A stretch of 64,000 nt of DNA from Woeseiaceae bacterium (GTDB taxonomy: Bacteria > Pseudomonadota > Gammaproteobacteria > Steroidobacterales > Woeseiaceae). Each line of letters starts with the position of its first letter. The stretch's first letter is position 1. The notes beneath the pieces are model-generated. The model was not told the DNA's origin. It ran no database searches and was given only the letters and a program-made list of their open reading frames with translations. Where the stretch lies: assembly GCA_028289545.1 (NCBI GenBank), contig JANQPG010000094.1, positions 42,622-106,621 on the forward strand, written 5' to 3'. Shown in pieces: positions 18,570 through 25,805 of this stretch. The translations under genes were made by a program, and so were the position numbers.

Positions 18570-19463
18570 ATGACCGATACACGCAGACACTTTATTAAGG
18601 GCGCGGCCGGGCTCGCCGCGCTGGCGCCGTTCATGACGGTGAGCGCCCTGATGCAGCGTGCAGCCGCCAGCCCGGTAAGCCACCTGCAATTTGGAACAAC
18701 GGCCGAAGAGGCCTACGGTATTGCCTACAAGGCGCATGAAGACATCATGGCGTACCCGGGCCTCGAGATGCACGGCGACGAAACGGTCGGCATGCTCGTT
18801 TATCCGGGCATGACGATGCTCGATCTTGTAGGTCCGCAGTACTTCTTTGCGTCGATGATGGGTGCAAATGTACACCTCGTCAGCAAAGACGAGCGGCTCG
18901 AACCCGTAATGGGCGATACGGGTTTTGCCGTTGTACCGACGCTGAGCATGGCTGACTGCCCCGAGGACCTCGACATTCTGTTCGTGCCGGGCGGCACGAG
19001 CGGCACAGTGGACGCAATGCTCGACGAGCAAACCGTCGAATTCGTCGCTGATCGCGGCAGCCGCGCCACACACGTGACATCTGTGTGCACGGGCTCGCTG
19101 ATACTGGGTCAGGCCGGTCTGCTCGAAGGCCGCCGCGCGACCTCGCACTGGGCGACACGCCATCTGCTTCCCGAGTTCGGCGCAAGACCAGTCAACGAAC
19201 GGGTCGTTACGGACGGCAGGCTCGTGACCGGCGCGGGCGTATCGGCTGGCCTCGATTTTGCGCTTGCGCTGCTCGCCCGGCTGCGCGGCGACGCCTATGC
19301 AAAAGCTATCCAGCTGCAGGCCGAGTACGCACCGGAGCCGATCTTCGACGCCGGCACGCCGGAAACCATCGACCCGAAGCTTGGCGAGCCTCTGCACAAG
19401 ATGTTCGCCACCACAATCTTTGCCATGCGGCAGGCGGCCTCACAGCGCCGCAATACACAATGA
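18570..19463 (+). CDS. Exported DJ-1/PfpI (class I glutamine amidotransferase-like) protein
   Basis: A 297-residue protein preceded by AGGAGAC. It starts with a twin-arginine-like signal (TRRHFIKGAAGLAALAP). The DJ-1/PfpI domain spans about residues 73-245, with the nucleophile Cys173 in SVCTGSLILG and the TSHWATRH segment found in isonitrile hydratase- and GlxA-like members, but there is no C-terminal AraC helix-turn-helix. Periplasmic export of this family is unusual, and export through Tat would imply folding in the cytoplasm. It is sandwiched between a receptor and a copper chaperone, so a metal or oxidative role is possible. Function unknown. Confidence 0.85.
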   Translation: MTDTRRHFIKGAAGLAALAPFMTVSALMQRAAASPVSHLQFGTTAEEAYGIAYKAHEDIMAYPGLEMHGDETVGMLVYPGMTMLDLVGPQYFFASMMGANVHLVSKDERLEPVMGDTGFAVVPTLSMADCPEDLDILFVPGGTSGTVDAMLDEQTVEFVADRGSRATHVTSVCTGSLILGQAGLLEGRRATSHWATRHLLPEFGARPVNERVVTDGRLVTGAGVSAGLDFALALLARLRGDAYAKAIQLQAEYAPEPIFDAGTPETIDPKLGEPLHKMFATTIFAMRQAASQRRNTQ

Positions 19464-19474
19464 GGATAATCACC

Positions 19475-19978
19475 ATGAACAACACCTTACGAACGATAGT
19501 CTCTACGTTGGCGCTGCTTCTCGCGCTGGCGCCGGTCGCGGCTCACGACTACGGCGCCGATACGCTCGAGATCGAACACCCGTGGGCACGACCGACAATC
19601 ACCCAATCGGTGCCAGGCTCCGCTTACATGACGATCCGCAATACCGGCGACGAAGACGATACGCTGCTTGCGGTTACGGTCCCCGGGGAGGTTGCCGATT
19701 CCGCTGAACTGCACACGACCGTCATGGAGAACGGCATTGCGCGTATGCGGCTGGCCAGTGGAGGGCTGCGGATACCCGCGGGCAACGCTCTGGAATTCAA
19801 ACCCCTCGGCAACCATATTATGCTCATCGGGCTCAAGAAGAGGCTCGAAACGGGCATGAAAATCCAGGCTGCGCTGTTGTTCGAGCACGCCGGACGGGTC
19901 GAGGTCGAATTCTGGGTGGAACAACCCGCGGACGGCGCCGGCGACGACGGTCACCACGAGCACCATGGACACCTGTAG
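19475..19978 (+). CDS. PCuAC family periplasmic copper chaperone
   Basis: ATG 19475 is preferred over ATG 19460 because GAGGA lies nine bases upstream; the upstream gene's stop is right there, so the two are coupled. The 167-residue protein has a signal peptide (LALLLALAPVAAH) and the PCuAC copper-site residues His80, Met91, His114 and Met116, close to the H-X10-M-X21-H-X-M pattern. A His-rich C-terminal tail (GHHEHHGHL) adds probable metal-binding sites. Family members carry Cu(I) to cytochrome oxidase assembly or copper stores in the periplasm. Confidence 0.9.
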   Translation: MNNTLRTIVSTLALLLALAPVAAHDYGADTLEIEHPWARPTITQSVPGSAYMTIRNTGDEDDTLLAVTVPGEVADSAELHTTVMENGIARMRLASGGLRIPAGNALEFKPLGNHIMLIGLKKRLETGMKIQAALLFEHAGRVEVEFWVEQPADGAGDDGHHEHHGHL

Positions 19979-20001
19979 GCCAGGGTACCGGTAGGCAAAG
20001 T

Positions 20002-20047
20002 GTCGGGGCAGTGCGGCACGCCCCTTGTGTTGCCGCGTTGCCCCGAC
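20002..20047 (+). repeat. Long RNA hairpin downstream of the PCuAC gene
   Basis: Arms 20002-20018 and 20031-20047 pair over 17 positions in plus-strand RNA, 15 Watson-Crick and two G-U, around a 12-base loop. The two wobble pairs favour the plus-strand transcript, since the minus strand would have A-C mismatches. No U-run follows, so it is not a standard intrinsic terminator; mRNA stabilisation or a REP-like element is possible. Confidence 0.6.
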
Positions 20048-20052
20048 CACAA

Positions 20053-20076
20053 TAAAAAGCCGGCGCGGCGCGCCGG
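20053..20076 (-). terminator. Candidate intrinsic terminator reading leftward
   Basis: On the minus strand CCGGCGC-GCC-GCGCCGG (20076 to 20060) forms a 7-bp GC stem with a 3-base loop, followed by C and then TTTTTATT. This is a good Rho-independent terminator for transcription coming from the right, most simply the TonB receptor gene at 20601-22910. If so, that transcript runs antisense through the small gene at 20121-20573. Confidence 0.5.
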
Positions 20077-20120
20077 ACCTTTCGCACCCGAAGAGAACGA
20101 AACCAAAGGAGCGCCTTCTG

Positions 20121-20573
20121 GTGGACTTCAGTAAATCGACATTCAGTCTTGCCGACCTGATTTTTCAGGGCGCAACGCTGCACGAACCCGCGGAGCTGTG
20201 CAACGACACGGTACTGGCAGCCCTGTCGGACTGGCGGCGACGCGCTGAACCGACGGCGCCGTTATCGACCGCGTTTCAGCTCGAGGACACGCGCTCGTTT
20301 GCCATCCGCTACGACGGCGAAACCAGCGAATACTGGCCGGACGAAGACAGCAACTGGCTTGGCGAATGCCTGATCCGCGAGTTTCTGTTTCGCGACGGTA
20401 TTTGCGTACTGGATTCCCTGGAGCCGAGGCTCTACCTGGCGAAATACAAGATCGAGGCCGTGATCGACCGGGAATACCTGCTCGTCTGTCCGTACCCGAC
20501 GGAGGCCGGCAACCTGGGGGGCACGCTGGTCGTCTGCGTCAACCGGCACCTCAGAGCCGACCGAGGCGAATAG
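20121..20573 (+). CDS. Unrecognised 150-residue cytoplasmic protein
   Basis: Translation probably starts at GTG 20121, about ten bases after AAAGGA. The protein is 150 residues, acidic, without signal or membrane segments, and has alternating strand-like stretches (FAIRYDGETSEYW, LYLAKYKIEAVI, YLLVCPYP). Codon usage and composition match real genes of the window and no family comes to mind. It sits alone between the copper group and a convergent TonB receptor, with only 27 bp to the latter. Confidence 0.65.
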   Translation: MDFSKSTFSLADLIFQGATLHEPAELCNDTVLAALSDWRRRAEPTAPLSTAFQLEDTRSFAIRYDGETSEYWPDEDSNWLGECLIREFLFRDGICVLDSLEPRLYLAKYKIEAVIDREYLLVCPYPTEAGNLGGTLVVCVNRHLRADRGE

Positions 20574-20600
20574 CCTCGGGGCCCTCGAGGCCGTGGCTCG

Positions 20601-22910
20601 TCAGTCAAAATCGTAGCTGAACGTAACGCCGTAGGTCCGCGGCTCCATATAGCGGGGCCCGAAGGACGACTCGAACAGCGCCGGATTCGACAACGATGGG
20701 CCGTACAGGCTAAACCAGAAATCCTGTCCGTACAGCACAACCAGTTCGTCGGTCAGGTTCTTGCCCCAGACCTGCACGCTCCAGCCGTTGTCGGCGCGAT
20801 AGCCGAAGTTGGCGTTGATCTGCCCGTCCACTTCGCTCCGAAACTGCGAAATGCTGTTGTCGATGAATTCCAGCGAATACTCGTCTTTCTGCAGATAGTC
20901 GACGTGCGCGTAGAATTCGCCTCCTCCCAACGGCGCTGTGAAGTCCACGCCGAGTATTAGCGTATCGGGCACCGTGCCCTGCGGCGGTGTGCCTTCGGGA
21001 ATCTCGGCGTCGGCGGGGATGCCGCTCGAATCGCCATCCTGATGGCTGTAAGCGAGGTTGGCCGTAAAGTTGTCGTTGATGGCCCACGCGGCCTCGACTT
21101 CGACACCCTCCACGGTGGCTCTGCCGGCGTTGGTCGTGGCGGCGGCCCCGCCCGCGCCCACCGAATTCACGAAGAACTGCAGGTCTTCGTACTCTGTATC
21201 GAACAGCGCAACGTTGAGCTGCAGGCGACCGTCGAGCCATCGTGTTTTGGCGCCCACCTCGAGGCTCTCGACCGTTTCGGGATCGACGGCCTTGTCGATC
21301 AACGCAGGGTCGCTTTGCGCCATATCGAACGCGCCGCTGCGAAAACCGGTCGATGCCGAGGCATACAGCAACACGGCATCGGTCGGCTTGTAGTCCAGCA
21401 CGGCTCTCCAGGTGAACTCGCCCCAGTCTTCCGATACGCCGTCGACGACGGTTCCGGGCACGGGATTCCAGAACCAGTCGTACTCTCCCGAAGTGCGGCC
21501 GGACAATTCCTTCTCGTCGTTGGTGTACCGGCCTCCCAGGGTCAGCGCAACGGTGTCGGTGAGCGCATAGGTGCCCTGGGCGTACAGTGAGATGCTCGTC
21601 GTCTCGACGTTTTCGTTGATAAAGAACTCGTTCTCATCGAACAGCTCGGGCTGATTGGCAATGCAGGCCGGCGTGACGACGAAGTTTTCGAAATCCTCGG
21701 CCGTCTGGTCCGGGCAGCCGAAGATGGCCGAAAACGCACCGCCCGCCACCGATTCGTCCCATCGGGTCACGGCGGCAAGGTCCCGTGTCTCGTCGCTGCT
21801 CAGAAAATACAGACCGGTTTGCCAGCTGAGCTTGCCGTCGCCGGACGATACGAGGCGGAATTCCTGTGTGAAAGTCTCGACGTCGCGCTCGTCAGCCAGC
21901 GCAAAGATGCGAGTTGGCACTCCGGACAATGAAACGGGGTCCTGGTCTGCATCGAACGTGCGCCCGGTCGTAATCGATTCGAAGGTCATGCCGTCGAGAT
22001 CTTTGGAGACATGCAGGCTACCAACCCACTGCTCACTGGTGTAACGCCCGTCCGCGAACATCTGCACGGTCCGGGGATCGGAGTCGATCGTAAAACCCTG
22101 GTCGGCCAACACGTCGAGGTCCACGGTGTTCTGCGCGGAAACGGCGTCACGCGCAACGCCTGTTTCGTCCGCTGTGCTATGGCTGAGCGCGGCTTTGACC
22201 TCCCAGTCGTTGGGCAGAGTCCAAACGAGCTTGCCGCGCACGGAAGTGCGGTTGATGTTGTCGACGTCGTTGCCGGTAACCGAGTTGAAAGAGGTGCCTT
22301 CGCGGTCCGTGGTCGAAAACGCGATCGAACCGGCCAGGCGCTCGTTGACCGGGAACGACAGATAGCCGCCGAGCTGGTTCAGCGCATAGTTGCCCAGGCC
22401 TACTTTGAGTTTGCCGGCAAGCTCCCCTCCTGGATCTTTGGTCACGACATTGATCAAGCCGCCCGTGGTATTGCGCCCGAACAGCGTCCCCTGAGGACCC
22501 CGCAGCACCTCGATGCGTTCCACGTCGAACAGGTCGAGTTCGAAGTCGCCTGAACCGCCGAAGTACACGTCGTCGATGAACAACCCGACGGCCTGCTCCG
22601 ACCCGGCCGACGGCAGGGATGAGGAACCGCCGCGAAGCGCGGGATTGACGCGGGTCTTGGAGAAACTGTTGACGCTGAAGCCGGGTATCTTGAGCGACAG
22701 ATCGGCGAAGTCCTCGATCTGCAGGTTCTCGATGGCGACTTCGGAAAACGCCGTGACGGCAACCGGCACGTCCTGCAGTGACTGCTCACGGCGTTCAGCC
22801 GTGACAACAATTTCCTCGAGCTGAGCCCGAGCTTCTCGAGCAGTGAAGGTTGTCGGCGCGCAGACGGCAAGTGCCGCTATCGCTGACAAAACTCTCGTTT
22901 GAATCCGCAT
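20601..22910 (-). CDS. TonB-dependent outer-membrane receptor
   Basis: A 769-residue receptor: signal peptide to about residue 29, TonB-box region LEEIVVTAERREQSLQDVP, plug with GLFIDDVYFGG, VERIEVLRGPQGTLFG and TTGGLINVVTKDP, and a barrel ending in YGVTFSYDFD. This motif set is the common TBDR class of Alpha- and Gammaproteobacteria that imports diverse organic nutrients. A GntR/FCD regulator gene lies 250 bp upstream on the same strand, and a hydrolase cluster runs the opposite way beyond it. I infer import of the substrate degraded by those hydrolases. Confidence 0.92.
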   Translation of the reverse strand: MRIQTRVLSAIAALAVCAPTTFTAREARAQLEEIVVTAERREQSLQDVPVAVTAFSEVAIENLQIEDFADLSLKIPGFSVNSFSKTRVNPALRGGSSSLPSAGSEQAVGLFIDDVYFGGSGDFELDLFDVERIEVLRGPQGTLFGRNTTGGLINVVTKDPGGELAGKLKVGLGNYALNQLGGYLSFPVNERLAGSIAFSTTDREGTSFNSVTGNDVDNINRTSVRGKLVWTLPNDWEVKAALSHSTADETGVARDAVSAQNTVDLDVLADQGFTIDSDPRTVQMFADGRYTSEQWVGSLHVSKDLDGMTFESITTGRTFDADQDPVSLSGVPTRIFALADERDVETFTQEFRLVSSGDGKLSWQTGLYFLSSDETRDLAAVTRWDESVAGGAFSAIFGCPDQTAEDFENFVVTPACIANQPELFDENEFFINENVETTSISLYAQGTYALTDTVALTLGGRYTNDEKELSGRTSGEYDWFWNPVPGTVVDGVSEDWGEFTWRAVLDYKPTDAVLLYASASTGFRSGAFDMAQSDPALIDKAVDPETVESLEVGAKTRWLDGRLQLNVALFDTEYEDLQFFVNSVGAGGAAATTNAGRATVEGVEVEAAWAINDNFTANLAYSHQDGDSSGIPADAEIPEGTPPQGTVPDTLILGVDFTAPLGGGEFYAHVDYLQKDEYSLEFIDNSISQFRSEVDGQINANFGYRADNGWSVQVWGKNLTDELVVLYGQDFWFSLYGPSLSNPALFESSFGPRYMEPRTYGVTFSYDFD

Positions 22911-23160
22911 GATATCCCCCCGGATCGACTGACAGTGCAGGCGTTGCGCCGCTATCGCGCGGTGCTTGCTAAAAACAGATCAAAAACATATCAATAATGT
23001 TTAAATCTGGAATAGATCCTCTTTTATTCCAGACAAAGGCGGATGTCAAATCCGTTGGCCTCCGGAAGAGGCGCTGTCCTGCCGCGGAACCGGGGTCAAA
23101 GAATCAGGAAAATGTCGGAAACGGCCGACGAGCCATGAGGGGCGGGCTCGGGCCCTGCGC
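22911..23160. promoter_or_regulatory. Receptor upstream region with a 9-bp dyad
   Basis: This 250-bp gap carries the presumed promoter of the leftward receptor. Arms TCTGGAATA (23007-23015) and TATTCCAGA (23026-23034) are perfect complements separated by 10 bases, about 100 bp upstream of the receptor start. It may be a regulator site, possibly for the GntR protein next door; a hairpin ending the GntR transcript is less likely since no good T-run follows on the minus strand. No gene is visible here. Confidence 0.45.
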
Positions 23161-23850
23161 TCAGGAGCGCAGCGGATTCAGCATGTTGCTATTGACGGCC
23201 TTGAGATGTTCGCTGAGTGCCGCGCGCAGGCCAATGGCGTCACGCTGCTCCAGCGCCTCGACGATGTTGCTGTGCTGACGATCGTAGTCGCCGCGGCGGA
23301 CGTCGTCGATTGAGCGGCGCTTCATCTCGTGCCACTCCATGCGTTGTCGCGCCTGGTGGATGGCGTCGTAAATATTGTTGAGAAGCTCGTTTTTTGCGGA
23401 GCTGATGATTGTGGCATGCAGCTCCGCGTCCCAGTGCTCGAACTCCTTGATATCATTTGCCTTTTGCATGTTCGACAAGCACTCCCGGGCGTACCGGATG
23501 TCGGCTCTGGTGGCGCGGGCGACCACCAGCTCGGCGATGGCCGGCTCGAGCAGTACACGGATTTCATTGATGTCGGCAGGACTCGCGTCGACCGATGCAA
23601 GATCCGACGACGCGGCCGGCTCGCCGGCGCCGACAAACGTGCCGCGACCCACATGACGAATGATGTTGCCCTGCGACTCGAGTTGCCCGAGCGCCTTGCG
23701 GACCGTGTTGCGCGCCGCGGAAAACTGCTCACCAATGAGTTTTTCGGTCGGTAACCGGTGACCGGGCGGCCATTCGCCCGAATCGATGCGTTCAAGCACG
23801 TAGCGCTTGATCTCATCGGCTTTCAACTTGGAAGCTTCGCGAACGTTCAC
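23161..23850 (-). CDS. FadR-type GntR transcriptional regulator with FCD domain
   Basis: A 229-residue regulator starting at GTG 23850. Residues about 8-75 are a GntR winged helix (HRLPTEKLIGEQF, ARNTVRKALGQLE, GRGTFV); about 90-220 are an all-helical FCD ligand domain with the usual metal-site residues Asp141, His145, His193 and His215. FCD regulators usually bind carboxylic acids and repress a neighbouring catabolic operon. The divergent FAH gene starts 231 bp away and the receptor lies just downstream, so both are likely targets. Dyads in the two flanking gaps are candidate operators. Confidence 0.9.
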   Translation of the reverse strand: MNVREASKLKADEIKRYVLERIDSGEWPPGHRLPTEKLIGEQFSAARNTVRKALGQLESQGNIIRHVGRGTFVGAGEPAASSDLASVDASPADINEIRVLLEPAIAELVVARATRADIRYARECLSNMQKANDIKEFEHWDAELHATIISSAKNELLNNIYDAIHQARQRMEWHEMKRRSIDDVRRGDYDRQHSNIVEALEQRDAIGLRAALSEHLKAVNSNMLNPLRS

Positions 23851-23992
23851 CGGCCTGGAACCTCTGGCACTCCGTTACGGGCTCCGCAGCCCGGCAGCGC
23901 TAGTCTACACGAGTCGCCGTCGTTTCGAGACCAATAGCAGCATAATATGGGCCTGACAACCACTTTCATTGCAAATTAATCTGCTAAAGAGA

Positions 23993-24013
23993 TGCAAAAG
24001 ATTTGCAATTGCA
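23993..24013. promoter_or_regulatory. Candidate GntR operator: overlapping dyads in divergent region
   Basis: In the 231-bp divergent region, TGCAAA-AGA-TTTGCA (23993-24007) is a perfect 6-bp-arm dyad with a 3-base centre, and it overlaps the perfect 10-bp palindrome TGCAATTGCA (24004-24013). The size and odd centre fit GntR-family operators. It lies 70-90 bp before the FAH gene start. The surrounding sequence is clearly more AT-rich than the window. Confidence 0.5.
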
Positions 24014-24081
24014 CCCCAATTTGTGCACAGTCGATACGCCTCTGATCGGGGATCAGGTGAGAGCGTTACAAGGGGGTGCCT

Positions 24082-24960
24082 ATGCGAATTGCGACAGTGG
24101 CCGACGGTCAGCGAGTCTGGCTGGGGGTTGTCGACGAGGACGCCGCGACCGTGCAGGAAGTGACGGTTGCCGCCGCCGGAGTTGCGGATCCCGCCATCGG
24201 CTTTATTGTTGCGCTCGAGGCGGGCTCGAAACCCGGTTTCGCCGCCGACCCGGTGGCGCTGGACTCGGTAAGGCTGTTGCCCCCGATCCGCAAGCCCAGC
24301 AAGAACATCATTTGCGTCGGCAAGAATTACCGCGCACATGCCGCGGAATTTACCGGCAGCGGCTACGACTCCTCCGCGGCCGGTCCTGAAGACGCCGTCC
24401 CCGAAGCGCCCATTCTGTTCAGCAAGGCGCCGAGTTGTCTTGTGGGCGCCTACGAAGACGTTGTTGTCCCCTGGGGTCTGAGCGAAGAAATCGACTACGA
24501 GGCGGAGCTCGGCGTCATTATTGGCCGGCGCGGCCGCAATATTCCCGTCGATTCGGCCAACGACTACGTCTGGGGCTATACCGTAATCAACGACATTACG
24601 GCGCGCGACCTGCAATCGCGACACAAGCAGTGGTTACTGGGCAAGTCGATCGACACGTTCTGCCCGATGGGCCCGTCGATCGTCTCGGCGGATGAACTGG
24701 ATGCTCACGACCTCGAGCTGTCGTGCTGGGTCAACGGCGAACTCCGTCAGCAGGCCAACACCCGGGACCTGATCTTCGACGTTCCGACCATCGTCGCAGT
24801 GGCTTCGGCCAGCATGACCCTGGAGCCCGGCGACATCATTGCGACCGGCACACCGGCCGGCGTTGGCATTGGTTTCGACCCACCGAAATTCCTCGCGAGA
24901 AACGACGTGGTCAAGGTCAGCATCTCCGGGATCGGCACAATCGAAAACCGGATTACCTGA
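24082..24960 (+). CDS. Fumarylacetoacetate hydrolase (FAH) family protein
   Basis: Start at ATG 24082, which follows AAGGGGG at proper spacing; GTG 24076 is inside that site. The 292-residue protein has the FAH core: KNIICVGKNYRAHAAEF, then EEIDYEAELGVIIGRRG with the metal-binding glutamates, then DITARDLQ and IIATGTPAGVG. Family members cleave C-C bonds of beta-diketo acids or tautomerise and decarboxylate oxo acids in aromatic and sugar acid degradation. It is the first gene of a three-gene catabolic run with a hydrolase and an amidohydrolase. Confidence 0.9.
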   Translation: MRIATVADGQRVWLGVVDEDAATVQEVTVAAAGVADPAIGFIVALEAGSKPGFAADPVALDSVRLLPPIRKPSKNIICVGKNYRAHAAEFTGSGYDSSAAGPEDAVPEAPILFSKAPSCLVGAYEDVVVPWGLSEEIDYEAELGVIIGRRGRNIPVDSANDYVWGYTVINDITARDLQSRHKQWLLGKSIDTFCPMGPSIVSADELDAHDLELSCWVNGELRQQANTRDLIFDVPTIVAVASASMTLEPGDIIATGTPAGVGIGFDPPKFLARNDVVKVSISGIGTIENRIT

Positions 24961-24999
24961 TCGAACGCGGCACACGAACCGAAACGAAGCAGCAAAACT

Positions 25000-25764
25000 A
25001 TGCAAATCAACAACCGAAACATTGACGTCGACGAATTTGGGGAGGGCCCGGCCATGCTACTGGTCCACGGGCTGGGCGGCACGTCCAACTTCTGGCGCCC
25101 GGTTATCAACGAGTTCATGGACCGGCACCGCATCGTGGCCCCGGACCTGCCAAGCGCCGGCCGTTCGGACGTCGACCCCCAGGTGTCGATCGAATCGCTC
25201 GCCGACGACATGATTGCCGTTCTCGACGCTCTCGACATCGGCGAGCTTCACCTGATAGGCCACTCCAAGGGAACCATCGTCTGCCAGCACATGGCGGCTC
25301 GCCTCGGAGACAGGATTCGAGACCTCGTCCTCCTGGGACCGCTGGCGGAACCGCCGGAGGCCGCCAGGACGGCGTTGGCCGCACGCGCAGAAAGCGCGCG
25401 GGAAAACGGCATGACCGGCATTGCCGACGTCATTGCCGACGTTGCGCTGGCCGCCGACACGAAGAAGAACAAACCGAATGCGCAGGGTTTTGTCCGGGAA
25501 ATGCTTCTGCGCCAGAACCCGGAAGCCTATGCTCTCAGCTGCGAGGCTCTGGCGCGGGCGGAACGTGCCGCCCCGGAGAAGATTGTCTGCCGAAGCCTGC
25601 TGATTACAGGCGACGAGGACGTGGTGGCGCCCGAAGACAATGTACGAACGCTGGCTGGTCAGCTCGGCAACGCGGAGACTCTGATACTCGAGTCCTGCGG
25701 CCACTGGACGCTCACCGAGCGGCCGGGAGCGGTGATCGAGGCCATGAATACATTCTATCGCTAG
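25000..25764 (+). CDS. Alpha/beta hydrolase (enol-lactonase/C-C hydrolase type)
   Basis: A 254-residue soluble hydrolase with oxyanion HGLGG (residues 23-27), nucleophile Ser89 in GHSKGT, the acid in TGDEDVVAP, and the base His in SCGHWTLTERPG. This layout matches 3-oxoadipate enol-lactonases and meta-cleavage hydrolases. It starts 39 bp after the FAH gene. The reaction probably precedes or follows the FAH step in one pathway, but the substrate is not evident. Confidence 0.88.
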   Translation: MQINNRNIDVDEFGEGPAMLLVHGLGGTSNFWRPVINEFMDRHRIVAPDLPSAGRSDVDPQVSIESLADDMIAVLDALDIGELHLIGHSKGTIVCQHMAARLGDRIRDLVLLGPLAEPPEAARTALAARAESARENGMTGIADVIADVALAADTKKNKPNAQGFVREMLLRQNPEAYALSCEALARAERAAPEKIVCRSLLITGDEDVVAPEDNVRTLAGQLGNAETLILESCGHWTLTERPGAVIEAMNTFYR

Positions 25765-25766
25765 AA

Positions 25767-25789
25767 GCGGCAACGTTTTTTTTTGCCGC
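25767..25789 (+). other. Intercistronic hairpin with oligo-U loop before the amidohydrolase
   Basis: GCGGCAA (25767-25773) pairs with TTGCCGC (25783-25789) around a loop CGTTTTTTT. The 3' arm ends a few bases before the G-rich ribosome binding site of the amidohydrolase. A tract of nine T spans the loop and arm. It could modulate translation of the third gene or protect upstream mRNA; it lacks the form of a usual terminator. Confidence 0.4.
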
Positions 25790-25805
25790 CGGGGGGAATA
25801 GCTCA

